A program made the translations under genes and the position numbers. This document shows, one piece after another, positions 39,401 to 52,768 of a DNA stretch of 64,000 nt. The stretch lies in assembly GCF_025602895.1 (NCBI RefSeq), contig NW_026516209.1, positions 930,001-994,000 on the forward strand, in the 5' to 3' direction. Below the pieces are notes generated by a model, which saw only the letters and a list, made by a program, of their open reading frames with translations, was not told the origin of the DNA and ran no database searches. Source of the DNA: Polychytrium aggregatum (Eukaryota > Chytridiomycota > Chytridiomycetes > Polychytriales). The first letter of the stretch is position 1; each line of letters starts with the position of its first letter.

Positions 39401-42311
39401 CACCGGCCACATACTGACGAAGGGCTCGGAGGCCCGAGACTCGCACACAGAAATTGGGCGACTTGAGCGAGTCCACAGCTGCGGTGACATAGAGATTCAA
39501 GAGTTCCGGAGGCAGCTGGGACGAAAACTGTGCAGAGAACCAAAGGGCGCGACCCTGCAGGAAGGGAGAATCTGCGCAGGTACATGGCCAAGCGGTTAGC
39601 CAGAGTCGCGCGGTCCAAGTGGTTTGGTACAGAGTGTGACAGCCAAGCTTACCGTTGGCTCGCAGGCTCTCCAGAACAATGTGATCAAAGAGACCCTTGA
39701 GATCGTAGGTGAATTCTCCGGCGAGGATTGCATCTTGGACATCGTCCGCGGCCCGACCAAAGATGAGCAGGCATGCCTCAGTGAGCCTCCACCTGGCAGC
39801 AAGGAGAGGCGTCAGCGATCAACCGATGCAAATGCCTGGTGCGCTTTTAACAGAGAGACAGCCAGCCAGACAAAGCAAGAGGGCGATTTAGGACATACAG
39901 CACAAGCACCGAGATCCTACCAGATGGGGTTGCTGGCTGATTTGATTTCTGCAGAGTGAACCAGTCCGCTGCGGACTGCACCACCGAGGGCAATCAGAGT
40001 CTCGAGTCGGTAATGGGCCAGCAATTCCTTTGGGATCGTGAAAGTACCATACACAGAGCAAATGAATCAGCTCGAGTGTCGGCACCAAAGAGGTACTCCG
40101 TGCAAGACCAAAGCACTCCCAAATGGACGTGCATATATCAGTGCGAACGAGGACAGTGGTATCGAACACAGCAGGCGAGGGTTGGTACTGGCCGTCCGCG
40201 CATATCTCCAGACAGCCCTTACATGAACAAGCTCTTGAACAGCAATGCGGGGATTGTAAGCGAAACCTTCGTCCTCTTCTTCCTGGATAAAGAGGCTCGT
40301 GTCGGATTCCCACGTTTCGATCTGGGAACGGGTGGTTATGGACCAGAAGTCACCGATAAGTCCGTGCTCGTCAAAGCAGTGCCGCCAAAGACACGCAAAC
40401 GGCACGCCAATGGCAGCCGCAAAGTCACAGACCTGATCATTGGTGATCTGGAGATAAGAGAGCGCCACTTCGAGTAGGCGGCACAGAAACTCGCTTGGGG
40501 CGGCCGCGGAGCCTGCGGGGACGTTCGCCCTGAACACCGCCACAACAGAGCGCTTTGGAACGCACTGCTGGATGAGGTCAAAGAGGCCGCAGACGAGCGA
40601 CGAGGTCGAAATGACTTCGCCATCCGAATCCATGGCTTCCGAGACGGCCTCGCCTTGCACAACCGTCTCGACGTATTCGGCTCTGAGCGCAACCAGCTGT
40701 GTCCACACGCCTTCCAGCAGCTGGGGCAGGTAGGGCCTCATGATCTTGTCAAAGCCCCGCACAAGCACTTTGAGAGTCTGTCATGTCAATCGGATTCGAG
40801 CTTGTTAACGACCGTGGATCCGGGTAATGCACCCGGATTAGTGAGGCCAGGCATGGTCTGCACTGCACAGCCGACCGAGCAAAACTTGCCTTGAAGATCT
40901 CATTCCTGATCCAGAGGGTCTCGGCGCCGACTTGGGTCTCTGCCAGCGACGCTCGAAAGACTTCGATCCAGACAGGCAGCATCGGGGTCAGGTAGGCAGC
41001 GATTGCCTCAGGATACTCGTCCTTGACTGTTTCCAGGTTTTGGATAAAGTCGTGCAGGATCGAGACCACACGGGCCCGGATGCTGGGCTCGTAGACCTGA
41101 ATACAGCCCGGAGCGTCAAAAGGGAATGCTGGACGAGGAGCCCACTTTCGAGCCCGTCGCGTGATGTCGCCCGATGCCAGACATTGCCACCAAGATGACT
41201 CCGAGTAACTCGTCCATGCTGCCTCGCCCCGTGACTGTAGATGCCTTGGTTACCTGGTCTTGACAGAATACCGTGTAGAGCTCCGGAAGAAGCACGGGCA
41301 CGATAAACGGGATCTGCTGCTCGGAGAGCTCCTCGCGGACAAACTCGTCGAGCACTCGCATGGTACCATGCACAAGATGCGGATTGCCGCTTTTCATACC
41401 CGCAATCAGCGAGTCAAAGAGTGTTGGCCAAGCGTCGGGCCAGTCATAGGACGCGATCGTGGAGATGCAGTAGGCCTACGGACACAAGCACAGAGAGTGG
41501 TTGGTACAAATGGCTATTGTAAATGTGTCGGCGCGAACGACAAAGCAGGCGGACGGACGCACTGTAGCAACTCGGAGTCGGCTGATGTCAAGTCCGAGAC
41601 CATTCAAGAGATTGGTGCGAATGAACTCCTTGGTCTGGGGGACGGCGGCATCGGGGAAACAGCAAAGTTAGAGGCAACTTGGCTCGTTGAAGCTCGGTCA
41701 GAGGACAGGGTGCTTCTGGAGGAAGTGTTGCAGAGTTTGCTGACGCACCTCAGTGGAAGTCTCGAATTCCGAGAAGGTCTCACTCTCGGTGGACCAGTGC
41801 CGGTCGATGTACTTTTTCAAGGTAAATGCTGCGAGGTGTTAGAGCAAAAGCAAGGGGGAGAGCATCCGCGACGGTGCCAGGTTGGAGATGAGGTGGGGGC
41901 AGACGGTGGCGGCGGGATTGAGGGCAGGTCGGCGAGTCAAGGAAAATGGCGCAACTGTCTGAAATCGATCGTTCATACTGAGCACCCGCGGACCGACGGA
42001 AATGAAAAAAGGATATCTGACGTTCTGGGAATCCCAGATCGGCACCCAAGATGACCTTGACGATAACCTTGGGATACTCTGCGAGGTCGAAGGGCAGTTT
42101 TGAAGACGGTGAGTGTTGCGGTGGAAGGCGCTCAATCCAGATCTTTCGAGACTCCCGTGTCGTTTCCGGGGTGGCCGACGAAACGAGGATATTGTCGCTG
42201 ACCTGGGTTCTTCTCTAGCTCCAGCTGGCTTGTTTCGGCGGCGAGGCGGACGTCATGGTCGTGGGCAAGACACTGGGTCAAATTGGCAAGCACGGCGTGT
42301 TCGAAAGACAT
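36420..42311 (-). CDS. IPO9: Importin-9 (Kap114-type karyopherin)
   Basis: Nuclear import receptor for histones, TBP and ribosomal cargo. About 23 exons from the ATG at 42311 to the stop at 36420 give roughly 1,000 aa of HEAT repeats. Landmarks: N-terminus MSFEHAVLANLTQCL, RQLAAFTLKKYIDRHW (importin-beta N-terminal domain), DWPDAWPTLFDSL, MRPYLPQLLEGVWTQL, WESDTSLFIQEEEDE, WWRLTEACLLIFG, QGRALWFSAQF, SLVIVFAHLIQSQLEKVVEF, GIKTRSQAKK, an acidic exon (DDEDDDDEYGDSSL) and a second acidic run, then DHILRFFKSAYQQN near the end. Exon 2 to exon 3 is best joined by an AT-AC intron (42016-41836). The intron after 40890 begins GC. Order and spacing of motifs match IPO9 throughout. Confidence 0.88.
41836..42016 (-). 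other. Probable AT-AC (U12-type) intron in IPO9
   Basis: The minus-strand intron begins ATATCCTTTT, the exact U12 AT-AC donor consensus, and ends CTAACAC. It joins RQ to LAAFTLKKYI and so restores the conserved importin RQLAA motif in frame. A U12-like branch sequence TTCCTTGAC is also in the intron (near 41934-41947), but about 100 nt from this acceptor, which is unusually far. Confidence 0.55.
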
Positions 42312-43200
42312 TCCTCCGAGCATTCCTTTAGACCGAAACGGAGAGACTGCTGGTGCGGATGCGATTTGGGCTGGCACTGATGCAAGAGGGCAGCTGGTGC
42401 AAGGGGGCCTGAGATGAGACAGCGCAGTGGCGAGCCAGATCGAAGCAGGTCCTGGACCTGTTTGCAGAAAGCGAGGGCGGGGTGGGGCGGAGGCGGCATT
42501 CAATTGTGCCTTTTTTGGTATGCGGCTCGAGCCGGCTTGACCAGCCAGGCCATTCTGTCGCGGGATTCAACGAAGTGCCAGCACCCACGACCGCAGCATC
42601 ACGATATCCAGGGCAGGCAGCATGGTCGAACCGATGGAGAAGCGGACATACGGATTGATGGGGGAGGGGAAGGCGCATGGCCTCTCTATTGATTCAACGC
42701 AGTCAAAGACGGCCACAATTCATTCTCTGGTGTCCCGGTTCTCCAAACAACGGAACGAGACAGTCCCGTATCCAGGGGCTTGCTCATAGGACCAGGCAAG
42801 CGCTATCAGTGTCGGCGTTCGATTCAAGAGAGCACGTTTGCCCACGACGTCGATAGGGGGGGGGTTGGAAAGAGGAAGGGAGGACAGCCCGGGAGAGGCT
42901 GGGATGGGAGCGGAGGGGGAGAGTAACGAAGGGAGTAACAAAGGGAGCAACGAAGGGAGAGTAACGGAGGGGAAGAGCGGAGCCGGCATGGCAAAGACAG
43001 ACGACACAAAACCATTTCAAGGACCCTGCACCAGGAGCAAGGCACAAGGCATATATGGAGGGTGAGAGGTGATGGCAGCTCTCAACGAGAGACAGGCCGA
43101 AATCAACTGAGGATGGGGGTTTGGAACAAAGAATAATATAACAGGGTCAAAAGTCTATCAGTTCATAAGAAATACCAAAGGAAGAACAAAGAAAATTACA
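42312..43200. other. Intergenic between PKA and importin-9
   Basis: No gene is seen. It contains a G-run, a tandem repeat of the GAGTAACGAAGG type at about 42905-42975, and an AT-rich stretch at 43120-43200 that is probably the PKA 3' UTR. A weak match to repeats R1/R2 lies near 42745-42835. Confidence 0.55.
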
Positions 43201-45553
<2,353 letters not shown>

Positions 45554-46457
45554 GGCTGCAGGCCGGCGACAAACCGAGAGCCGCAAATGTGGTTAGGCCA
45601 GCGAGTGGAGAGCGAGAGAATGCTGCATAGAGCGGTGGCAACATCGGTGCGCCAGCCCAGGCGGATGATGCCTGATCAGTCGGGCCGGTGCAGGTCGAGT
45701 GATCGAGCGGGTCCGGTGGTAACGCACCTGTGGTTACGGCACACAGTTAGACTCGATCTAGGCTCGACAGTGCCGGCCAGCACAAATACGATGGCAGAGA
45801 AGGCAGACGCTCCAGAGGCCAGGCAGCAGGGAGGTCCGGCGAGGCAGCGGCGGCAGCAGCAGCAGGACGGACAGGCGAGCCAGCAGACAGGTCCGGTACG
45901 ATGAAGAAAGAACAGCAGGCCGAGAAAAAGCGGGGCAATTGGGAGCCACAGCAGCCGGCCGAGAGAGGGCAACGGGGGAGGCGGCGAGAGCGCGAGCGAG
46001 AGAGGCGCCGCGAGACGAGACCCCAGCGAGAACACCCACAAGAGAGAGCACTGCCGAGAGAGAACGCAGCCGAGAGCACTGCCGAGAGCACTGCCGAGAA
46101 CACTGCCGAGAACGCGTTTCATATTCCGGCCGTTGCGCCGCGGCGCCAGGCCTTGTGCGTCTCGCGCAAACACACCACCCTTTCCCAGCCAAGTTCGCAC
46201 GGCGTGCCGCCTTTCGCTCGCCAGGGCCGCTGCCGCGAGACACCGACCATGGCCGCCGTCTGTTTGGGGCATCGTCAGTCGCGATAGCCTGCGTCGTCGT
46301 CATCGTCATCGTCGTCGTCGTGCTCGTTGTCGTGGAGGATCTGCCGGGGGCAATTCGGAGGGCCCTTTAGGACCCGGGCGCCGGATCGTCTCACCCACAA
46401 TGCGATTGTCGACTGCGGCCATTATTCGGCTGGCGTCGTCCCAGCCTCATCTCAGCC
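45554..46457. other. Intergenic upstream of PKA
   Basis: GC-rich and low in complexity. Long overlapping frames on both strands are composition artefacts. It holds a tandem repeat of GCACTGCCGAGA at about 46066-46112 and a CGTCGTCATCGT microsatellite near 46285-46335. It should include the PKA promoter and 5' UTR. Confidence 0.55.
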
Positions 46458-49351
46458 TCATCTCAGCCTCATCTCAACCCCGCTCGCACCGCTCCAGGAC
46501 AATCGTGCACCTACATCGTAGACATCATCTGAATCGCCGTCGGAGAACTCTGTATGCATGCACCGCGGTCATCGGCGCATTCCGCGCGGTCGTCAGGGGG
46601 CGCATGGAAAGTAGCAGCCTTCGTCAGCGACACTCGCCGGTCATGCACATGGTATCCGAGACGGCGTCGCTCGCGTGCATCGACTGCTGCCACCCGGATC
46701 CCGGCGTGGATGTGCCCGAACCTTACCTTCGTCCGTGGCGTGGGCAGGAAAATTTCTGTTGAACTCGGCTTGCATGCCGCCGCCCAGCGAGCTGTGCGTG
46801 CGAGTAACAGCGTCCGCACTGTCCAGCCCGTCTCGACGAGTGCTGGCAGCGCCGGTGCTGCCGCTGCCAGCGTAGTCACCGTCGTCGTTGTCGTCGACAT
46901 CCATATCGTCGGTGGTCTGAGGATAGGAGTCGTCGGTCACGCGGCCCTGCAGTCGCATAATCTTGAACTTGAGCAACTGCCGGATCCGATTGAAGTGTCC
47001 GCGATCGTACCATCCATCGCGCTGCGTTAACATGCGCATGTATCGGCATGAAGAAGAGTACGTCAGTTAGGCAGCATCCCTTGGCATCTCGCAGACCTCA
47101 CTCAGTGGCAGCTGTCTCACGATCGCTCTGGACAGCCACCCACCAGCCCGCCGTATTCGGCCTTGACGTGCTTCGTGGACTCGACCAGCTCCTTCAGCTC
47201 GGGCTCGAGAAGATCGCACAGCTGATAGGCGGCTCTGCCGCTGAAATATACTCCATCAAAGACGTGTGAGCGTAATTGTCTTTGAGGAGGGAGGACAGCG
47301 GCAACCAAGAGCCATGGAATCATGGGTTGTGAGTCACGGTGTCGTGAAGCAAACGAGGAGGAGGAGGGTTAAGTGTATGCCAAAGGGCCCAGCCTCGACG
47401 ACGCAGTCGCTACTCCTTGGCGAGAGTAGGAGACTGTCGGTGATCTGTTTCGGCGTCCTTCTGTCATTAATCGAGAAGCACCCACCCGGTGTTTGCACTG
47501 GAGTGGCTCGGCTTGAGGAGCCCCGAAGGCCGAGTCGAAACCATGAAGGGATCGAGTCTCCGGCGTTGGGCACGCATCGCAAGACCAGTGTCGGAGCGGA
47601 CCGATCGCACATCGATTGTCTGATAGAACCGTGCTTGGGGATCCTTGCGCGGATCGTAGCCGTATCGAATCCAGCAATGCTGCCACGGGCCGTTGAGGCA
47701 CAAGAAAGCTACTTGGCAGACAAGCTTGTTGATCACTGCTACGCTCAACGACCTGAACATCGGTGACAGTCCGTTGAGGAAGGCCTGGCGCGTCATGACA
47801 GGTCGTTCGGAAAACAGCGTGCGGAGAGCCTCGACGATGCCCTTCGGGAAGGACGAAAGGTCGATAGGAGGCGGCTCGGTCAGGACAGAGCCTTGCAAGC
47901 CCTCTGGAAGGACAAAGTGGATGATCTGAAAGTAGTCGTCCTTCTTGACGATCTTCATCTCGCGCTGTTTGCAGCAGGGCCATTCCGGATGCGGGATCGA
48001 CGGTGGTCAGATAAGGTGTCAGCATCCCTGTCCATTGTCCATTTGCATAGCCACCAACAGCATGCCCATGATGCAAAGTCGCAGGGCTGTGAGACTGTGC
48101 ATGCTGTCGTTCCAACGCTTCGACATCCACCGCTAGCAGACCTTGCCATCCTTCTCGACCAAGACCTTGACCAATGCGGCACTTTGCTTGTATCTACGGA
48201 GGAAAGAGTAATTAGCGTACCTCGGAGTACTTCCTTGCTCTGCGTGACCAACGTCTCCAGCAAGAGGAGCCGCCTTGATCCCGAGACTTACTCGTAGTTA
48301 TAGCTCCATTCAGTCCTCGTGAAACTTGGGGGAGGAATCTGATGCGATCTGCTTTCTTGGTGCTCATTTTCCTCTTGGTTGAATGAAAATCTGTTGATGC
48401 CGTCGACTAGAGAGATCGAATCTGGGTTAGTTGTGGGATGTTCGCCGTTGTGGGATGGTCGCCGTTGTGCTCCACTCGGCCCGGATCCTGATGGATTGGA
48501 ATAGGGAGGGGGCGATCGTTCAGAGTCGCCTGGCCTGCATCCATGTTCTTGGTTTGATGCGGGTGCGTGAAACTAGAGCTCGAGTGTCCAAAGGGACTTT
48601 GGCTCAGAGTCTCATTGATACCCGAGAGAGGACGGTCCGACTGCGAGCCCAAACGACTGCGTATAATGCCACCGTCACTCACTGTCATAGCGCTCGACCG
48701 CATACCGCAGACGAGTTACATCGTCTTGCGGACCGGGGTTATATTGGTAGTCCACCAGGGTTCGAAATCGGCAGGTTTTTTCCACAATGCCAATGAAGGA
48801 GAAGTCGTGCTTGACCTGAACTTCGCCCGTGACTTTGTTTCTGCGGGTTTTCTTGGTTATCTTCATGAGCAGATTGCATGCAACGACGCAGTCTCCGGTG
48901 ATCGGATGGGAGAACGGGTTGTTCGGGCGGAAGTTGAGAACCAGCGACCCTGGATCTGCGTTGAAGCCCTGGGGAACCGGCAGATGTGTGAGCAGACGGA
49001 TGAAGGAGCCGGCGGATCATCGAGGCTTGGAAACGGATGCTGCTGTCCTTGGCCTGTCTCATGGCAAGCTTTGCTGGGGGGGAATACTGCACAGCACCAC
49101 CTCGTGTCCTCTTCTTTCGTCCGATATCTTACCTTGTTGATGGCCGGCACGCCGCCCAGCGTTGCCAGGGCTGCCTGGACGGATTCGTCGCTTGCAGATG
49201 AGCATGGCTTGCGTAGGTAGCCAGGAAACTCGATGGTGTGGAAGACCCGTGTGGGGCACTTGATGGTCGGCGCCTTGAGCGGCTCACTTTCTGTTGACTG
49301 GTCGACGGCGACCTCTGGCTCTGACTCTGGCTCGGTCTCTGACTCGCCCAT
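46458..49351 (-). CDS. GTF3C5: TFIIIC subunit, GTF3C5/Sfc1/Tfc1 family
   Basis: DNA-binding subunit of the RNA polymerase III factor that recognises the A box. From the ATG at 49351: an acidic N-terminus (ESETEPESEPE), RVFHTIEFPGYLRKP and ATLGGVPAINK (exon 1, 49133-49351). Next, LNFRPNNPFSHPITGD and MKITKKTRRNKVTG (beta-barrel region), then IPPPSFTRTEWSYNYE. The DNA-binding segment has ALRTLFSERPVMTRQAFLN and the hallmark GPWQHCWIRYGYDPRKDPQA followed by FYQTIDVR. Then YQLCDLLEPELKELV, TQRDGWYDRGHFNRIRQLLK and an acidic tail (DDMDVDDNDDGD). At least eight exons; some internal junctions and the last exon (ending 46458) are uncertain. It is divergent from GPATCH11 with a 200-bp gap. Confidence 0.82.
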
Positions 49352-49550
49352 TGCTGTCCTGATCGCTGTCCCAGTCGGTGAACCAGCCGGCAGAGGACAG
49401 GACCGAGGCAGGAAGGGCAAATGGCCGAGTCGTTTGTGTCACGTGGGGGTCGGAGCCTGGTTTTGGCCCTGTGGATGCCTGGATCTGAGCGCCGTCGCTG
49501 GGAGCCATCGGCAGCCATCAGCGACCATCAGCAACCATCAGCGACCTGAG
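49352..49550. promoter_or_regulatory. Compact bidirectional promoter TFIIIC / GPATCH11
   Basis: Only 199 bp separate two divergent start codons. A tandem repeat of about 10 bp (CCATCAGCGA type, four copies) lies at about 49503-49545, next to the GPATCH11 ATG. Confidence 0.5.
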
Positions 49551-50824
49551 ATGGCAGAGGCAGCAGAGGAGGAGGAGGAGGACTTCATGTCCGACAAGTT
49601 CATTGAGCGCATTCTCGTCTCCGAGAGCGCCGACCGCCGCAAGTCCAGCCAAAGGTCATACACACAGATACGCAAGGCCAAAGAAGCCAAGCAGCGGGTC
49701 GCTGAACGAGCATCATCCCAGAAGCACCAAGGCAAGACCATGGCTGCTGTCACTGGGGATTCAGGGCGGAGCCGAGCGCCCAGAGCTAGCCCGTTGCGTG
49801 GGCTGTTCCATATGTGCCTATAATGAATTCCAACATGATTGCCCTCCATTTTGCAGATCAAGAGCGCCAGCGCCAGATATCGCTCAGCACAGCGATCGAC
49901 GAGAGCAACAAAGGCTTCCAGCTGTTGGCCAAGATGGGCTACAGGTCAGGATCAGAGCAGCTCCAATGGCCAGCACCAATGGCCAGCACTGAAACAGAGT
50001 CAAGACCATCCGTTCGTGCCAACTGACGCTATTCCGGCTTATCCCGACATGCAGGAAGGGAGAAGGCCTTGGCAAGAGCCCTGATGCGTCCATCACCGAG
50101 CCGATCAAAGTGGATATCAAAGCCAGTGAGTGACTGACAGTGGGCCATCGACGCCGAGCCATCTGCAACGATGCAGCAATTCCATGTCAGACCGCCGCAA
50201 CACGCAGTGCAGCAAATGAACGATTCACCCTGGCTGCTTGCTGACCCGGCGCTGTTTGGCAGATCGAGAGGGGCTCGGCCTTTCGACGCTGAAACGAGAG
50301 CGCGAGAAGGAGCTGGTCGAGCTGGGCGTCCAGGCAAGCAAGAGGTTGCATCATGACTTTGAAAGCACCCAGCGGCAGCGGTTTGCCGAGCAGCAGCTCG
50401 CCCGGGATTTGCACAAATCCAGGCGGTGCTGCGAGCAGCTTGACCTCGACAGCGGCATCGAGCACAGCGATTACTGGATTGCCCAAAGCTCTGGAGACCG
50501 GGATGACGACGACACCGCAGCGGAGCATGTGCCGTCGCCGTTTGAGCAGCTCGAGGTAAACCCCGATCCTTGGCATGTGCATCGGTGGTGGTTTACTGCA
50601 TTCGACTCGTTGCATATCGGCAAAGTAAGCGTAGAAGTAATCTTTCTCTCTCCGTCATCGGCCGATTTGCACGGCGTCAGCCGGCCGAGCAGCTCCGAAT
50701 CGTCACCAGGCATTTACGCGAACAGCATCGCTACTGCATCTGGTGCGGAATAAAATTCGGCGACGAAGGTGACATGGCTCAAAACTGCCCTGGCGACTGC
50801 CGCGCTGTACACGACGACACATGA
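49551..50824 (+). CDS. GPATCH11: G-patch domain protein, GPATCH11 family
   Basis: Nuclear/kinetochore-associated G-patch protein; G-patch domains activate DEAH helicases. Five exons, 49551-49731, 49857-49944, 50055-50125, 50263-50555 and 50681-50824, give 258 aa, as in animals. It opens with the acidic EEEEEDFMSDKFIERIL; the G-patch is split over exons 2-4 (GFQLLAKMGYRKGEGLGKS, ITEPIKVDIKAN, REGLGLS). A helical region follows (RQRFAEQQLARDLHKSRR), then the C-terminal DUF4187-type module LRIVTRHLREQHRYCIWCG with CIWCG...NCPGDC, a small zinc-binding motif. Intron 1 is read as GC-AG (CAAG/GCAAGA), because this joins QKHQ to DQERQRQIS in frame. Confidence 0.88.
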
Positions 50825-51037
50825 GCGACTCGCTGCAAAGTGTTTTCCCAGAATACATGGCTCGCGGCATCGATCAGTCCAGTCCAGCAATTCACGGGTC
50901 CGAGATGTGGCAGAGAGGTCATTGTGGCGAGGGTGTATTCGATCCACAGCATGACGACCGACAAGCATCGAATTCCATCGTTCCCAGTGTTTGGTACGGA
51001 TGTTTATTACAAGACAAGCAGCCGAAGAAGAGCCGGT

Positions 51038-51973
51038 TTAGATCTCCTTGACGCTGAGACCTGTTGTGGGCAGGACCGAAGAGTTCCGTCAGCATGCAAC
51101 CGCATTTGGGGAGTCGGGTCGATTTTGGCTGGCACGACCCCACACCGGCACCAGGCAAGCAGCCGCAGAGACACGTACCGGAGGGGAGGGACTGCTTGAG
51201 CTTGTTAGCCTTCTCCTGGTCAGCGACAACCAAGGTGTAGAGGTACTTGGAGCATCTGACCTTGAACTTGTACTTGTTGCCGTTCTTCTTGAGACGGACA
51301 CCTGCAGCCCAGATTCGCATCCACGCAACGGCGTCAGTACTTGTGCTCCACGAGCCGATCGCACAGGCGTTGGTGGGTCGCAGGATACATACCAGTAGCG
51401 TCCTTGCGTCTGGCAGTAAGGAGGAAGTCCTTGATCTCTTTGAGCTGCTTGGGCTGCGAACAGAGGCGAAACGGACATGAGCAGCCGTTCTACAGGTCGC
51501 CAAGTGTCTCCATCTCGTCCGTTGTCCATCGTCGATCGATCCATCCGCCGCCGCGATTCGGATTTAGACTCGGACTCGGCATCGGGTAACATTCTGACGT
51601 TTTCATCCCGTATGATCGGCCGTCCAAAATCGTGCCGTTGTCTGGTCAGATCGTTCGCAATCGTCGTAGCTCCTGATTTCCAGACTGCCTGAATGTGCCC
51701 CACGATATCGCTCATTCGATGTCGTCGTTGCCACCCTGATACATCGTGCGCGGTCCCGGATTTGCACCGTCAGCATTGCCGAAATTGAATCGTCGCAGAC
51801 ATCCAGCGCAATCCAGATGAAGAGCCATTTCCAGCGTATGCCAGTTGATCGTGCCTATCCCGATAGTTTGCTTCAGCCACTTGCCAGGCTCGGTGCAGCC
51901 AGTCTCGTTCGATCGATGATTTAACCGACTGGACGGATGACGAGCGGATGGATAGATGGACAGACGGACAGAC

Positions 51974-52007
<34 letters not shown>

Positions 52008-52047
52008 ATGGATGGATGGATGCGCCTTCAGCCTGCGTGCATACCAT
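51038..52047 (-). CDS. RPL38: Ribosomal protein eL38
   Basis: 60S subunit protein. Exons: ATG at 52047-52045, 51393-51453, 51179-51301 and 51038-51060, giving 69 aa, the standard length. The body is [59 protein letters not shown] and LSVKEI. The first intron (52044-51454) follows the initiator ATG directly (ATG/GTATGC); this start is inferred from the need for M before P and the good donor. It contains a GGAT-type tetranucleotide array. It is divergent from the LYAR-like gene. Confidence 0.9.
51936..52022. repeat. GGAT/GGAC microsatellite in RPL38 intron 1
   Basis: About twenty GATG/GACG tetranucleotides in a row. Confidence 0.9.
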
Positions 52048-52768
52048 GTTGTGTAATAAACCGGGCTCCAACTGGAAAGAAGATTGAGCTTTTGGGAAGG
52101 GAGGAAAATCGTGAATGCTCGCCTGGCTGGCCCAAAAGGCCAAGGCAGCCAACGCGACGCGCTTATGTAAGCTACAGACAATGTGTGTCTGTGAGCACGG
52201 CGTTCTGTGGATGGGCGACACGGAACTGCAGGACTTGTCGCCCAGACCCATGCGAGCACCAAGGGCGGCGGCTATAGCAGAGAAACAGATGCAAGCGCAT
52301 GATGGTCTGGCTGATGTTGACACAGATGCAGACGCTGATCTCGATAGAATGCTGAGATTGCGAGGGTGCGGTGCAGCGATCCAACAAGCGCCATCCGACA
52401 AGTGCTCAGTTGGGAGGTCTGTGCTGCGGGCCGGCTCGGCTGTCTTGCGTCGTGGGTCCCAAGAGCCTCTCGGAGGGCAGTCGTGCAGCCGCCGATGCAG
52501 CCCGTCGCCGGCTATCGGCGCGCGGCAATGCCATCTTGCGCGCTGTCGGCCATGGTCTTTGCATCGATGCGCTTGGTTCGGCAAGTTCCGACACGCGGTC
52601 TGAGTTTTTTGCGGTGACGGTGACACCGAAAAAAAAGGACTCGAGACAACAGCCGACCGATCGCCATAAAAGGCCGGTGCTGCCATGCGCTGGTTGTCCC
52701 GCCCCGACGATCGCCGAGCACCCCGACACACCTGTCCGCTGGATTGCCGCCCATACCAAGACGCAGAA
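52048..52768. promoter_or_regulatory. Divergent promoter region RPL38 / LYAR-like
   Basis: No gene is seen in these 721 bp. A pyrimidine tract on the minus strand just upstream of the RPL38 ATG fits a ribosomal-protein 5' UTR. An A-run (CCGAAAAAAAAGG) lies near 52627. Confidence 0.45.

Noticed and set aside
41934-41947. TTCCTTGAC taken as branch site with an AC acceptor shortly downstream
   Set aside because: Using the nearby CCGAC acceptor leads to a frame with no importin similarity and an early stop; the CTAACAC acceptor fits the protein.
45676-46370. Several overlapping frames of about 120-200 codons on both strands
   Set aside because: GC-rich, Arg/Ser/Leu-rich low-complexity sequence with tandem repeats; no splice-consistent homologue.
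48750-48770. GGTTCGAAATC considered as a tRNA B box
   Set aside because: No matching A box or cloverleaf arms nearby, and it lies antisense within a TFIIIC coding exon.
51936-52022. Regular short repeat considered as CRISPR-like
   Set aside because: Uninterrupted tetranucleotides without unique spacers; a microsatellite. The same holds for the other tandem repeats in the window.
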